Source: Candidatus Atribacteria bacterium
Lineage (GTDB): Bacteria; Atribacterota; Atribacteria; Atribacterales; Atribacteraceae
Length of the DNA: 9,509 nucleotides
Assembly: GCA_018056205.1 (NCBI GenBank)
Contig: JAGPGC010000030.1
Location: forward strand, 1-9,509
Direction of reading: 5' to 3'
Made by a program: the position numbers and the translations under genes. The notes beneath the pieces were generated by a model. The model was not told where the DNA came from. It did no database searches and worked only from the letters and a program-made list of their open reading frames with translations. Shown one piece after another: positions 1 to 9,189 of this stretch. Position 1 is the first letter of the stretch. Every line of letters begins with the position of its first letter.

Positions 1-3000
1 GTTGTAGTATATTTTCAATATTGTTTTCCTCTTCATAATTCATTAGTTCGCGAAGATCAATTCCCTTATCACCAAGAAGATTTAATTGGCTCGAATCATC
101 CATACCTTCTTCGGTTTCTAACTTTACCTTGCGATATTCAGGAAAACCAGTTCCGGCTGGAATAATTTTCCCAATTATGACATTCTCTTTAAGCCCAACC
201 AACTCATCAATCTTTCCCTTGATCGCTGAATCGGCTAAAACATGGGTAGTCTGTTGGAAAGAAGACGCCGATAAAAAGCTCTCAGTCGCCAAAGAGGCTT
301 TTGTTATTCCCAATACCACCGGTCTCCCGGTTGCTACCTGTTTGATTCCAGCTAGGTAAGCAGCCTTATCAATCAGGTTCCTTGTTTCAGTTTCGGCTTC
401 GGCTTCCCGTATCAAGAGGTATTCAACATTGTCCTCGGCGATTTTAATTATTCCGTCACGATCTATAGTTTGTCCGGCTTTAATGATGACTGAATTATTC
501 TCTCCTATAGAAATATCTTGAGCTGCTACCTTTCCAAATACCTCTCGTTCCAGGAGTTCGCTCAATCGGCCTTCAATAGATAAGAAATGCCCATCTCCTA
601 ATTTAACTTCTTTAACATCTTCCATAACCAGACGTCGGGCTACTGCTCGGCTTATCTGTTGCCCTGAAGCAATAATTAAGTCACCACTTTTGGGACTAAC
701 GATATCCTTTTCCACTTCTTTTCCTAAGATTTCTTCTCGCAACTCCCGGATTAAACTTTCCTTTATTTGAAAGGTTTCGACATTCTTCCATACGGTAACC
801 TTATCGATGTTATGACTTTCAAAAATATCTTGATGTTGACTTTCAATTTTGGTATTAGCATTAATAATCACTTCACCGGTTTGGGGATCAGTCACCTCTT
901 CAGCTAATATTGCTCCTTTTAACTTTTCCCAGGTGCCCTTCTCTCGAGTTCGAAGAATTACCGGACCTAAATCAGCTATATGCTCCACTTTCTGTTCACT
1001 GATAACTTCACCCGCTTTCACCAAAACCCTTCCATCTTGATCCAGAATATCATCAACGCTGATCTGGTCTTTTAATTCGGATTTTAAAAATCGGTATCCA
1101 CGAATTATCTTATAGGGATTTTGATCTTTATCAATTATATAAAAGGGCTTACAGTCGTTCGAGAGAATAATCTTCAATTTCTCTTCATCAATTGTTTCTC
1201 CTTTTTGAACTATAATTTCACCAGAAAGATCAAAAGCTGGTTCTCTTAGGGTAAAACCTTCAAAAAGTGAGAGTGCTTTCTCTAAAACCGACCGGTTTTC
1301 TTCGTTAATCCGATTATTCTCCCGCTCAAAATCTTCAATATGAACTAGCTCACCAGAGAGAAGTTCAGTATCACCGGAATTTTCCACCATAACTTTATTG
1401 AGACGAGCTATTTGTCGAACAATGGTTTCAATATGTTTATCGTTAATATTAACTCCTTGGGAAAGGTAAACTGATTGGATTTCTCCAACCAGATGGTTTT
1501 GAACCTCTCGTATACCCTTGATGCGAAGAATATCTCGAGGATTGATCGGACCTAAGGTTAAACGATCACCCGCTTTTACTCGGGTATTTTCACTTACCTT
1601 AATCCGGATATCCGGTGGAACTAAATAGGTCCGTACAGTTTGATCAGCTTCATCTTCATCGGGACGAACAATGACTTTTCTCCGGTTTCCAATGGCTTCG
1701 ATCTTTTCCACTTCTCCATCGACATCGGACAGGATAGCAGCTTTTTTTGGTTTTCGAACTTCAAATAATTGCTCTACTCGAGGGAGACCTTGGGTAATAT
1801 CTTCACCGGTAATTCGAATCCCTCCAGTATGAAAGGTTCTCATAGTTAGCTGAGTTCCTGGCTCACCAATTGATTGGGCAGCCAATATACCAACCGATTC
1901 TCCAATATCAACCATCTTACCGGTAGCTAAATTTCTTCCATAACATTTTGCACATACCCCATATCGTGCTCTACAGGTAAGAACTGATCGGACTTCCAAT
2001 TCCCGGATTTTGTATTCCTGCAATTTTTGAATAACAACCTCATTAACTTCCTCGCCGGCAGCCAGGATCAGTTGATCGCTTCCAGGGATATAAATATTAT
2101 TTAGAACTGTCCGACCTAATACTCTTTCCTCAAAATACTCAATGACATTATCATTTTCATCTTTAAGGTCTCCGATCATTATTCCATCGTCAGTTCCACA
2201 ATCAATCTCACGAACAATCATGTCTTGAGACACATCCACCAATCGCCGGGTGAGATAGCCAGATTTTGCGGTTCTTAGTGCGGTGTCTGCTAAACCTTTC
2301 CGAGCACCATGAGTTGATATAAAGTATTCTAACACTCCCAGTCCTTCCCGGAAATTAGCCCGGATTGGATATTCGATGATTCGTCCTGAGGGATCAGCCA
2401 TCAGCCCTCGCATTCCTGCCAGCTGGCTGATTTGCCTTATACTACCACGTGCACCTGATTTCGCCATCATATTCACTGGATTAAAATCATCCAGTCCTTC
2501 CAGAATAGCATCGGCTACTTTATTAGAAGCGTCAGTCCAGATATCAATAACCGACTGTTCCCGCTCTTCTCCGGTAATGAGACCTTCGTTATAGTGGTCG
2601 TTGGTATCTACAACCCTCCGGGTAGCTTCCTCAATGATATTGAATTTCTCTTCTGGTATTTCCAAATCGACGACACCGATGCTAGTTCCCGAAAGGGTCG
2701 CATAGTGAAACCCCAATCTTTTGATCCGGTCAAGGGTTTCAACAGTAATTTGATTTCCGAATTTCCTAAAACATAAATCAACGATGTCTGATAGCTTCTT
2801 TTTGGTCATCGGTTCATTGTAAAATGGCATTCCTGGTGGAAGAATCTGATTAAATATCACCCTACCAATTGTTGTTGAGTCCGGGTTAGAATTTTGCTCT
2901 TGAATTTCTCGAATATAAACAGGCTCATGAAGATCGACCCGCTTGTATTCATAAGCAAGCAACGATTCATCAATATTAAGAAACCTTTTCAGAGTTGTTT

Positions 3001-4924
3001 CTTTGGTTGTTTTCTTCATCAGTGTCAGGTAATAGCAACCCAAAACCATATCCTGGGTTGGAACCGCTATTGGTCGACCTGAGGCTGGGGAAAGAATATT
3101 GTGGGATGAAAGCATCAGTATTTCCGATTCGGCTTGGGCTTCTGCCGAAAGCGGAACGTGAACTGCCATCTGATCACCATCAAAATCAGCATTAAAAGCC
3201 GGGCAAACCATGGGATGGATATGAATGGCATTCCCTTCCACTAACACTGGCTGAAAGGCTTGAACGCTCAATCGGTGGAGGGTTGGCGCCCGGTTAAGTA
3301 AAACCGGATGCTCAGTAATAACTTCTTCTAAAACCTCCCAAACTTCATCGCGGGTTTTTTCTACCATTCTTTTAGCACTTTTAATATTATGAGCATGCCC
3401 TTTATCAACCAAACCCTTCATAATAAAAGGTTTAAAGAGCTCTAATGCCATCTTCTTGGGAAGCCCACATTGATCGAAATTCAACTGAGGACCGGAAACA
3501 ATGACCGAACGACCTGAATAATCAACCCTCTTGCCCAATAAATTCTGGCGGAAACGACCCTTTTTTCCGCGCAGCATATCACTGAGAGATTTGAGAGGCC
3601 GATTACCCGGTCCTAAAACCGGACGCCCTCGTCGTCCATTATCAAATAAAGCATCAACAGCCTCCTGAAGCATACGTTTTTCATTCTTGACGATAATATC
3701 GGGAGCTCCAAGCTGAAGCAACCTTTTTAAACGATTGTTGCGGTTGATCACTCTTCGATAGAGGTCATTCAAATCAGAGGTAGCGAATCGACCACCGTCT
3801 AACTGAACCATAGGACGTAAATCAGGCGGAAGCACCGGGATCACTTCTAAAATCATCCATTCCGGTCGATTTCCTGATTTACAAAACGATTCGACAACCT
3901 GCAACCTCTTGATGATTTTCTTGGCTTTTTGACCCGTCGCTTCTTTTAATTCTTTTCGCAGACTCCGGGCTAAAGCTTGAACATCCATAGTTTTAAGAAT
4001 CTCCCGAACCGCTTCGGCACCAACACCGCTCTTAAAGTCTGGATCATATTGGGGAAGTAATTTTGCCTCAGTTTCAAGAATCATCTGAGCTTTTTTCAAA
4101 CCAGTCGCTCCTGGATCAATAACTAAGTAACAAGGTTCTTCAGTAGTATCAGTCAAAATTTCTTCTTCAAAAAGATCTCCATAAACCTCTCTTAATTGAT
4201 AAACTTCTGATTCAGAAATTTCTTCATCCCGTTGGTAAGGAAAAACTCGAACATCGATCGCTTCATAATGACTGTTTTCTAATTCTTCAACCATAAAGCT
4301 ATCTTTAAATTTGGTACGGAACCGAGTCAATTCTTTGGCTGAGAGTTCATCACCCACTGAAAAGGGAAGCCCGTGAACTTCAGTAATCCGATGGGCGGTT
4401 TCAGCTTTAAAACTTGGATCATATTTTTGGTGGATGCGAAATTCCGTGTCTCGTATAATTGTCCCTGGCTCAAGGTCGGTAGATCCCGGCTCGATGACTT
4501 TATAGCAGTCTTCTTTTTTTCTTCCTGAAGCAAAATAGAGAACTTTCTCCAGGTTTTTGGGAAGAACACCCAGAAGGAGAGCCATTTTACTAGGAATACT
4601 CTTAAAATACCAGATATGTGAAACTGGGGCAGCTAATTCAATATGCCCTAAGCGTGCTCTTCTTACTGAAGAACGAGTGATTTCCACCCCGCATCGGTCA
4701 CAGACCACTCCTTTATGACGAATTCTTTTATATTTTCCGCAATAACATTCCCAGTCTTTGGTTGGACCAAAAATCTTCTCACAAAACAAACCATCCTTTT
4801 CTGGTTTGAGAGTTCGATAGTTTATGGTTTCGGGTTTTTTCACTTCTCCGCGAGACCATTTACGGATTTGCTCGGGAGAAGACAAACCAATTTGCATAGC
4901 TCCAAGATCATTAACATCTATCAA
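1..4924 (-). CDS. rpoC: DNA-directed RNA polymerase subunit beta' (3' end outside window)
   Basis: RpoC is the beta' subunit of core RNA polymerase and carries the catalytic magnesium site. The frame is open for 1641 codons from a TTG at 4922-4924 to the left edge, with no stop. In order: zinc site 1 (C60, C62, C75, C78); an inserted block (~174-264); clamp helices with the sigma-binding region (~382-425); [14 protein letters not shown] (459-472); catalytic NADFDGD (578-584; D580, D582, D584 bind Mg); bridge helix (~814-840, with KSGARGS); zinc site 2 (C909, C984, C991, C994); trigger loop (M1028, R1029, H1032); a large C-terminal insertion (~1202-1525); and the conserved tail with [14 protein letters not shown] and [12 protein letters not shown]. 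That tail suggests only a short piece is missing. There is no large insert in the trigger loop. The start is chosen from a ribosome binding site 8 nt upstream and from the likeness of IDVN to the MLDVN start of Bacillus RpoC. It lies 18 nt after the rpoB stop, so the two are surely co-transcribed. Confidence 0.98.
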   Translation of the reverse strand, partial: MIDVNDLGAMQIGLSSPEQIRKWSRGEVKKPETINYRTLKPEKDGLFCEKIFGPTKDWECYCGKYKRIRHKGVVCDRCGVEITRSSVRRARLGHIELAAPVSHIWYFKSIPSKMALLLGVLPKNLEKVLYFASGRKKEDCYKVIEPGSTDLEPGTIIRDTEFRIHQKYDPSFKAETAHRITEVHGLPFSVGDELSAKELTRFRTKFKDSFMVEELENSHYEAIDVRVFPYQRDEEISESEVYQLREVYGDLFEEEILTDTTEEPCYLVIDPGATGLKKAQMILETEAKLLPQYDPDFKSGVGAEAVREILKTMDVQALARSLRKELKEATGQKAKKIIKRLQVVESFCKSGNRPEWMILEVIPVLPPDLRPMVQLDGGRFATSDLNDLYRRVINRNNRLKRLLQLGAPDIIVKNEKRMLQEAVDALFDNGRRGRPVLGPGNRPLKSLSDMLRGKKGRFRQNLLGKRVDYSGRSVIVSGPQLNFDQCGLPKKMALELFKPFIMKGLVDKGHAHNIKSAKRMVEKTRDEVWEVLEEVITEHPVLLNRAPTLHRLSVQAFQPVLVEGNAIHIHPMVCPAFNADFDGDQMAVHVPLSAEAQAESEILMLSSHNILSPASGRPIAVPTQDMVLGCYYLTLMKKTTKETTLKRFLNIDESLLAYEYKRVDLHEPVYIREIQEQNSNPDSTTIGRVIFNQILPPGMPFYNEPMTKKKLSDIVDLCFRKFGNQITVETLDRIKRLGFHYATLSGTSIGVVDLEIPEEKFNIIEEATRRVVDTNDHYNEGLITGEEREQSVIDIWTDASNKVADAILEGLDDFNPVNMMAKSGARGSIRQISQLAGMRGLMADPSGRIIEYPIRANFREGLGVLEYFISTHGARKGLADTALRTAKSGYLTRRLVDVSQDMIVREIDCGTDDGIMIGDLKDENDNVIEYFEERVLGRTVLNNIYIPGSDQLILAAGEEVNEVVIQKLQEYKIRELEVRSVLTCRARYGVCAKCYGRNLATGKMVDIGESVGILAAQSIGEPGTQLTMRTFHTGGIRITGEDITQGLPRVEQLFEVRKPKKAAILSDVDGEVEKIEAIGNRRKVIVRPDEDEADQTVRTYLVPPDIRIKVSENTRVKAGDRLTLGPINPRDILRIKGIREVQNHLVGEIQSVYLSQGVNINDKHIETIVRQIARLNKVMVENSGDTELLSGELVHIEDFERENNRINEENRSVLEKALSLFEGFTLREPAFDLSGEIIVQKGETIDEEKLKIILSNDCKPFYIIDKDQNPYKIIRGYRFLKSELKDQISVDDILDQDGRVLVKAGEVISEQKVEHIADLGPVILRTREKGTWEKLKGAILAEEVTDPQTGEVIINANTKIESQHQDIFESHNIDKVTVWKNVETFQIKESLIRELREEILGKEVEKDIVSPKSGDLIIASGQQISRAVARRLVMEDVKEVKLGDGHFLSIEGRLSELLEREVFGKVAAQDISIGENNSVIIKAGQTIDRDGIIKIAEDNVEYLLIREAEAETETRNLIDKAAYLAGIKQVATGRPVVLGITKASLATESFLSASSFQQTTHVLADSAIKGKIDELVGLKENVIIGKIIPAGTGFPEYRKVKLETEEGMDDSSQLNLLGDKGIDLRELMNYEEENNIENILQ
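350..1321 (-). repeat. RpoC C-terminal insertion made of about five diverged modules (residues 1202-1525)
   Basis: Bacillus RpoC has 17 residues from the H of its IHQF segment to ATGRP; here the matching span from H1195 to A1531 is 336, so ~320 are added. I read about five copies of one pattern (G-x-hydrophobic, D-hydrophobic, TGE-like turn, two or three hydrophobics, KAG-like turn, -hydrophobic T/S/D, helix, hydrophobic strand): 1233-1264 (1133-1228), 1286-1325 (950-1069), 1337-1378 (791-916), 1401-1442 (599-724) and 1464-1505 (410-535). The first copy is short. The pattern resembles sandwich-barrel-hybrid or beta-beta' module inserts described in bacterial polymerases. The fold is inferred. 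Confidence 0.65.
1991..2116 (-). repeat. Resident copy of the module before RpoC zinc site 2 (residues 937-978)
   Basis: The segment starts [20 protein letters not shown] and runs to the strand just before C984. Bacillus RpoC has the same unit at this place (its GRYA...HPETGEVLVNENELI stretch), so this copy is the conserved one. It is the likely parent type of the extra C-terminal copies. Confidence 0.6.
4031..4507 (-). repeat. Internal duplication flanking an insertion in RpoC (residues 140-298)
   Basis: Residues 140-173 (4406-4507), starting [15 protein letters not shown], align without gaps to residues 265-298 (4031-4132), starting [15 protein letters not shown], with 16 of 34 identical at a fixed offset of 125 residues (375 nt). 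Shared positions include the CY pair, VI, PG, T, L, TE and YDP.FK. Bacillus RpoC has one such segment (its TDP...TPL stretch) and goes straight on to the MGAEAI part, matched here by VGAEAV at 301-306. The second copy and the ~90 residues between (174-264) are therefore extra. Its position matches where Thermus and Thermotoga RpoC carry their non-conserved N-terminal domain. Confidence 0.7.
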
Positions 4925-4932
4925 GGGTTTTT

Positions 4933-4940
4933 CCCCCTTT
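4933..4940 (-). promoter_or_regulatory. Ribosome binding site of rpoC
   Basis: The minus strand reads AAAGGGGG just upstream of the TTG at 4924, with 8 nt between the last G and the start codon. It lies in the 18-nt gap after the rpoB stop. It decides the start: the first ATG (codon 10, 4895-4897) would leave this site more than 30 nt away and would remove the IDVN segment that resembles the Bacillus N-terminus. Confidence 0.75.
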
Positions 4941-4942
4941 TC

Positions 4943-7900
4943 TTATTTTTTCTCTCGTCCCTGGAGATTGACCCCCAGTCCAGGTATATCATCATCAGCA
5001 TCTTCCATCTGCTCAATAGAAATTTCTTTCCTTCTGGAATCAAATACTTTAACATCAAGACACAAACTCTGCAATTCTTTTACCAATACCTTAAATGATT
5101 CCGGTACTGATGGTTTAAGAACATTTTGACCTTTGACAATTGCTTCATAGGCTTTCACTCTTCCGACAATATCATCGGATTTCACCGTCAAAATTTCCTG
5201 TAAAGTATAGGCAGCTCCATATCCCTCTAATGCCCATACTTCCATTTCACCAAAACGTTGCCCACCAAATTGAGCTTTTCCTCCCAATGGTTGCTGGGTC
5301 ACTAAAGAATACGGCCCAGTGGAACGAGCATGTATCTTGGTTTCTACCAGGTGGGCGAGCTTCATCATATAAATATAACCAACCGTTATTTCATTATCAA
5401 AAGGTTCACCAGTCCTTCCATAGTAAAGAATTACCTTCCCATTTGGAAGCAAATTAAATTCAGGTGAAATTCTTTCATCAAAAGCAAACACTGGATAACG
5501 GTTTTCACGACTGATGGTCACATTTTTTAAGGCTTCTAAAATTTCGGATTCTTTTGCTCCATCAAAAGGAGCACTGGAAATAAACATTCGTTCTTTATTG
5601 GCAACCCATCCTAAGTGGGTCTCCAAAATCTGCCCGATATTCATTCGAGAGGGAACTCCTAAGGGATTGAGAACTATATCAACTGGAGTACCATCGGGAA
5701 GGAAGGGCATGTCTTCTTCAGCAAGAATTCTGGCTATAACCCCTTTATTCCCATGACGACCAGCCATCTTATCACCAACAGTAATTTTTCTTTTCTGAGC
5801 AACAAAAACTTTAACTAACTTATTGACTCCCGGGGCTAGTTCATCATCATGGTCTCGAGAAAACACTTTTAAATCAATGACTTTCCCGTATTCTCCGTGA
5901 GGAACTCGCAGAGAGGTATCGCGAACCTCCCTGGCTTTTTCTCCAAAAATTGCTCTAAGTAATCGTTCTTCAGGAGTGAGCTCAGTTTCTCCTTTGGGAG
6001 TTACCTTTCCAACTAGAATGTCACCAGGTTTTACATCGGCTCCTACCCGGATGATACCTTCTTCGTCCAGATTCCGAAGGATATCCTCTCCTAAATTAGG
6101 AATGTCACGAGTAATTTCCTCTGGACCCAGTTTGGTATCACGGGCTTCGATTTCATATTCTTCAATATGAATCGAAGTAAAAACTTCTTCTTTGACCAGT
6201 CGTTCGCTAATCAGAATGGCATCTTCGAAGTTTTCTCCTTCCCAGGGCATAAAAGCCACTAACACATTTCTCCCTAAAGCAATTTCACCCATTGAGGTGC
6301 AAGGTCCATCGGCAATAATCTGACCAGCTTCAACATACTGTCCTACTCGAACAATTGGTTTTTGATTGATACAAGTACTTTGGTTGGACCTTTGAAATTT
6401 TTCAAGCTCATAAAGGTCAATATCACCATCATCTTGTTCAATCTCAATGAAAACCGAATCAACTTGTTTGACCAATCCACTATTTCGAGCTACAACTGTA
6501 GCACCTGAATCTTGAGCAACTTTATATTCTAATCCGGTCCCGATGAGAGGAGGTTTTGAAACCAAAAGGGGCACCGCTTGGCGTTGCATGTTGGTGCCCA
6601 TTAAAGCCCGATTGGCATCATTATGCTCTAAGAATGGAATGAGTGATGCTGATGCACTGATGATTTGCTGAGGTGAAACATCGATATAGTCAACCTTTTT
6701 ACTTTCTACTACAACAATTTTAGAACGGAATCGAACTACAACATTTTCATTTCTTATCATTCCGTTCTCATCAATAACCGTATCAGAGGGAGCAATATGA
6801 TACCGATCTTCTTCATCAGCGGAAAGATATCTTACTTCATTGGTTAAATGCCGATTTTCAACTTTCAGGTAGGGAGTTACGATAAACCCATATTCATTGA
6901 TCTTGGCATAGATACAAAGAGAAGTAATCAACCCAATGTTAGGTCCTTCCGGAGTTTCAATTGGACACATACGTCCATAATGAGTATAGTGGACATCGCG
7001 GACTTCAAAACCAGCCCGTTCTCGGCTTAGGCCCCCTGGTCCCAAAGCACTTAGCCGTCTTTTGTGAGTAATCTCCGAAAGTGGGTTAATTTGATCCATA
7101 AACTGTGAAAGGGGACTGCTTCCTAAAAACTCTTTGATAGCAGCCACTACTGGGCGCACATTTATCAGGTTTTGTGGGGTTGCCGAGTTGGTATCGGGTT
7201 GGATGGTCATTTTTTCTCGTATTACCTTTTCCACCCGTAACAACCCAGTCCGAAATTGATTTTGAATGAGTTCACCTACTGGTCGAGCCCGACGGTTTCC
7301 CAAATGGTCGATATCATCATCATATCCCACACCATTTAATAGATTAAGGAGATATCGAATACCTCCTATCACATCAGCACGACTTAAAACACGCCCTTTA
7401 TCCACCCAGATATTTTCAATACCATGAATGCGAAGCGTTCTCAATGCTTCTAAAGTAATAATATTGCCCTTTTTAAGCAGGATTTCTCCAGTCTCCGACT
7501 GAATTACATCTTGGCTTACTACCCTTCCTTCTAAATCATCACTGATTAGTTCTAATTCATCTTCACGTTCAATAAATACTTTTATCACTTGGTCTTCATC
7601 GTTATAAACATGGATATATCCAATGTTATAATTCTGGTCTAATTCCTCTATAGTACGAGCTAATTGTCGTCCTATTTTATCTCCCTTGCGCAGAAGAATT
7701 TCGTAACGAGAAGGATTATCTTCTTCAATTGCTGCCTGGTTACGAAGACACTTCTGTTCTTCATGGTCAAGAATAATATCTTCGGCTACAATAAACTCTT
7801 CGATCCTTACTATGCGTTCTTCCAGCCTTAATTTGTTATTCAATTTATACCGTCCCACCTCACCGAGGTCATAACGACGGGGATCAAAAAACAAATATCT

Positions 7901-8677
7901 CATAAAATCTCGAGTATTCTCTTCAGTTGGTGGTTCACTGGGACGAAGACGACGGAAAATTTCCATAACTGCTTCTTTTGGGCTGGAAGTGGTATCTCTT
8001 TCCAAGGTAGCTTGAATATAAGGATGATTGTCGAAAAGCTCGACAATTTCCTCCTCGCCAGCGAATCCCAAAGCTCTAACCAAAGTCATAGCGTTGATCT
8101 TACGTCTTTTATCAACCCGCACAAAAAGGACTTCTCCTGGGTCAATTCCAAATTCCAACCAGGCACCTCGGTTGGGAATAATCTTAAACCCATATTCGAT
8201 TTTTCCGGTGGGGGTTATCTCTTTAGAAAAAAATATGCCTGGAGATCGAATGAGCTGAGTCACTACCACTCGTTCAGCTCCATTAACCACAAAAGTTCCT
8301 TTATCAGTCATCAAAGGGATTTCTCCCATATACACATCTTGTTCTTTTATTTCATTGGTTTCACGATTAATTAAGCGAACCCGAGCAAAAAGCGGAGCAG
8401 CATAAGTTCGTCCCCTATCCTTACATTCACGAACCGAGAAAACTGGTCTATCCAAACGATAATCAATGAATTCCAGCATTAATTTCCCGGTAAAATCCTG
8501 AATTGGAAATATTTCAGTGAATACTTCTTGTAAACCCTGCCTTTTACGTTCCTGCGGAGGGATATTGGCTTGTAAAAATAAGTCAAAAGATTTTCTTTGT
8601 ATCTCAATAAAATGAGGAAGTTCGGTAAAGGAAGGAACTTTGGAAAATGACTTTCTTTGAATATATCCAGAATTCAC
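4943..8677 (-). CDS. rpoB: DNA-directed RNA polymerase subunit beta
   Basis: RpoB is the beta subunit of core RNA polymerase; with beta' it forms the active-centre cleft and the rifamycin pocket. The protein is 1244 aa from the chosen GTG, close to Bacillus (~1190) and Thermotoga (~1260) and shorter than E. coli (1342). Visible landmarks: the N-terminal protrusion and lobe regions; a ~42-residue module at 384-425 with [11 protein letters not shown]; rifampicin cluster I at 523-545 starting [10 protein letters not shown]; the [18 protein letters not shown] and [13 protein letters not shown] segments; active-site lysines K970 and K978 in [12 protein letters not shown]; and the C-terminal [20 protein letters not shown] block that docks on beta'. 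Drug-contact positions equal to E. coli D516, S522, H526 and S531 are unchanged, so rifampicin sensitivity is expected. Start choice: a GTG at 8687-8689 also opens the frame but overlaps the AAGGTGG ribosome binding site, while the GTG at 8675-8677 sits 8 nt downstream of it. The protein ends in an acidic tail and a TAA. Confidence 0.98.
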   Translation of the reverse strand: MNSGYIQRKSFSKVPSFTELPHFIEIQRKSFDLFLQANIPPQERKRQGLQEVFTEIFPIQDFTGKLMLEFIDYRLDRPVFSVRECKDRGRTYAAPLFARVRLINRETNEIKEQDVYMGEIPLMTDKGTFVVNGAERVVVTQLIRSPGIFFSKEITPTGKIEYGFKIIPNRGAWLEFGIDPGEVLFVRVDKRRKINAMTLVRALGFAGEEEIVELFDNHPYIQATLERDTTSSPKEAVMEIFRRLRPSEPPTEENTRDFMRYLFFDPRRYDLGEVGRYKLNNKLRLEERIVRIEEFIVAEDIILDHEEQKCLRNQAAIEEDNPSRYEILLRKGDKIGRQLARTIEELDQNYNIGYIHVYNDEDQVIKVFIEREDELELISDDLEGRVVSQDVIQSETGEILLKKGNIITLEALRTLRIHGIENIWVDKGRVLSRADVIGGIRYLLNLLNGVGYDDDIDHLGNRRARPVGELIQNQFRTGLLRVEKVIREKMTIQPDTNSATPQNLINVRPVVAAIKEFLGSSPLSQFMDQINPLSEITHKRRLSALGPGGLSRERAGFEVRDVHYTHYGRMCPIETPEGPNIGLITSLCIYAKINEYGFIVTPYLKVENRHLTNEVRYLSADEEDRYHIAPSDTVIDENGMIRNENVVVRFRSKIVVVESKKVDYIDVSPQQIISASASLIPFLEHNDANRALMGTNMQRQAVPLLVSKPPLIGTGLEYKVAQDSGATVVARNSGLVKQVDSVFIEIEQDDGDIDLYELEKFQRSNQSTCINQKPIVRVGQYVEAGQIIADGPCTSMGEIALGRNVLVAFMPWEGENFEDAILISERLVKEEVFTSIHIEEYEIEARDTKLGPEEITRDIPNLGEDILRNLDEEGIIRVGADVKPGDILVGKVTPKGETELTPEERLLRAIFGEKAREVRDTSLRVPHGEYGKVIDLKVFSRDHDDELAPGVNKLVKVFVAQKRKITVGDKMAGRHGNKGVIARILAEEDMPFLPDGTPVDIVLNPLGVPSRMNIGQILETHLGWVANKERMFISSAPFDGAKESEILEALKNVTISRENRYPVFAFDERISPEFNLLPNGKVILYYGRTGEPFDNEITVGYIYMMKLAHLVETKIHARSTGPYSLVTQQPLGGKAQFGGQRFGEMEVWALEGYGAAYTLQEILTVKSDDIVGRVKAYEAIVKGQNVLKPSVPESFKVLVKELQSLCLDVKVFDSRRKEISIEQMEDADDDIPGLGVNLQGREKK
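7403..7528 (-). repeat. Copy of the same module in RpoB (residues 384-425)
   Basis: The segment begins [20 protein letters not shown] and ends with the strand GIENIWV. It shares the G-x-V, QD-hydrophobic, TGE and KKG turns with the RpoC copies at 1401-1442 and 1464-1505. Similar modules are known in RpoB of several other phyla, so its presence is not unique to this organism. Confidence 0.5.
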
Positions 8678-8685
8678 CCAGCACA

Positions 8686-8692
8686 CCACCTT
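8686..8692 (-). promoter_or_regulatory. Ribosome binding site of rpoB
   Basis: The minus strand reads AAGGTGG, one mismatch from the AAGGAGG ideal, with 8 nt before the GTG at 8677. The same 8-nt spacing is seen for rpoC. It overlaps the two upstream in-frame GTG codons (8689 and 8686), which argues that those are not the start. Confidence 0.6.
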
Positions 8693-8783
8693 TTTGAAAA
8701 TTAAAAAAATTATCCATTAAAAATAACTCATCTTAAATTCATCATTAAACTGTGGCGAAATGGTGTAAGTTTAAAATGTGGAA

Positions 8784-8811
8784 TGTATAAAATTCACAAT
8801 GCCCAGGTAAA
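8784..8811 (-). promoter_or_regulatory. Weak possible second promoter of rpoB
   Basis: The minus strand has TTTACC (8806-8811), a 16-nt spacer and TATACA (8784-8789). The -10 is fair but the -35 matches poorly. If used, it would give a leader of ~100 nt. It may be chance in A+T-rich DNA. Confidence 0.2.
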
Positions 8812-8938
8812 AAAAATAAGAGGAAAAAACGATTGATTTTAGCATTGAAATGTAAGATAATGAATAACACCCACTCAATGTAAATTAGGGACGTATTATT
8901 TAAATGTAGCTCTAAAATTAATGAACCGACAATTTATC

Positions 8939-8967
8939 AATATATCATTTATTTATTATATTGTCAA
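8939..8967 (-). promoter_or_regulatory. Probable sigma-70/sigma-A promoter of rpoBC
   Basis: Minus-strand -35 TTGACA (8962-8967, perfect consensus), a 17-nt spacer, and -10 TATATT (8939-8944, 5 of 6), preceded by TG one base upstream, so it is also an extended -10 (TGATATATT). An A/T-tract stretch at 8982-9000 lies where an UP element would be. A second TTGACA at 8976-8981, 14 bp upstream, pairs with TATAAT (8955-8960) at a short 15-nt spacing. The predicted transcript start is near 8932, giving a leader of ~255 nt before rpoB. The match is inferred from consensus only, in A+T-rich DNA, but the perfect -35 with optimal spacing makes chance unlikely. Confidence 0.7.
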
Positions 8968-8981
8968 TAATTCTTTGTCAA

Positions 8982-9112
8982 AAATTTTATTCTTTTTTAG
9001 ATTAGTTTTAACTCATTCAACTTTTATTTCCCCCATATTTTTACAATAACGGTTTAATATATTGGCAATAATAATTGATCAATAATTTAAAAAGAAAGAT
9101 ATCCCATTTCTA
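8982..9112. other. A+T-rich intergenic stretch, no gene seen
   Basis: This lies between the Memo-gene terminator and the rpoB promoter. Both strands have only very short frames. It has a 10-bp palindrome ATTGATCAAT (9074-9083) and A/T tracts at 8982-9000 that may act as an UP element. No tRNA, rRNA or repeat array was recognised. Confidence 0.6.
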
Positions 9113-9114
9113 AT

Positions 9115-9163
9115 AGAAGAAAACTAGGATGGTGAGTTATCTATAGGTTCATCTCACCCTCCT
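9115..9163 (-). terminator. Rho-independent terminator of the Memo-like gene
   Basis: On the minus strand, AGGAGGGTGAG (9153-9163) pairs with CTCACCATCCT (9126-9136): ten pairs with one internal mismatch, around a 16-nt loop. It is followed by the T-rich run AGTTTTCTTCT. It begins 27 nt past the stop of the Memo-like gene. The plus strand has no T tract after the stem, so it acts on minus-strand transcripts. The loop is rather long and the T tract is interrupted, so termination may be partial. Confidence 0.7.
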
Positions 9164-9189
9164 TAATTAGGTAAATTGCAAATATTAAG

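Larger units (their letters stand above)
8678..8932 (-). promoter_or_regulatory. Long 5' leader of rpoB with a possible RBS-masking helix
   Basis: About 255 nt between the predicted transcript start and the rpoB GTG hold no open frame of note and are A+T-rich. At RNA level UACACCAUUU (8758-8767) can pair with AGGUGGUGUG (8682-8691): ten pairs, three of them G-U, covering most of the rpoB ribosome binding site. A weaker repeat pairs CATTGA (8875-8880) with TCAATG near 8843-8848. No known riboswitch class or ribosomal-protein binding site was recognised. The boundary depends on the promoter call, and regulation is inference. Confidence 0.3.

Noticed and set aside
4327..4569. An 80-codon minus-strand open frame inside rpoC
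   Set aside because: It is out of frame with the strongly conserved RpoC reading frame and resembles no known protein.
4895..4897. ATG at codon 10 as the rpoC start
   Set aside because: The ribosome binding site would be too far upstream, and the IDVN segment matching Bacillus RpoC would be lost.
129..8374. Many plus-strand open frames of 60-127 codons
   Set aside because: All lie antisense to rpoB or rpoC, whose conservation explains the sequence; none has a convincing ribosome binding site or a recognisable product.
8687..8689. GTG at 8689 as the rpoB start (four residues longer)
   Set aside because: It lies inside the AAGGTGG ribosome binding site and has no site of its own at suitable distance; the GTG at 8677 is better placed.
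9074..9083. Palindrome ATTGATCAAT as an operator
   Set aside because: Ten-bp A+T-rich palindromes are common by chance, and it lies over 100 bp upstream of the -35 box.
9141..9163. AGGAGG followed by ATG on the minus strand inside the terminator stem-loop
   Set aside because: The frame is only three codons (ATG AAC CTA, then TAG); the AGGAGG is explained as the 5' arm of the terminator stem.
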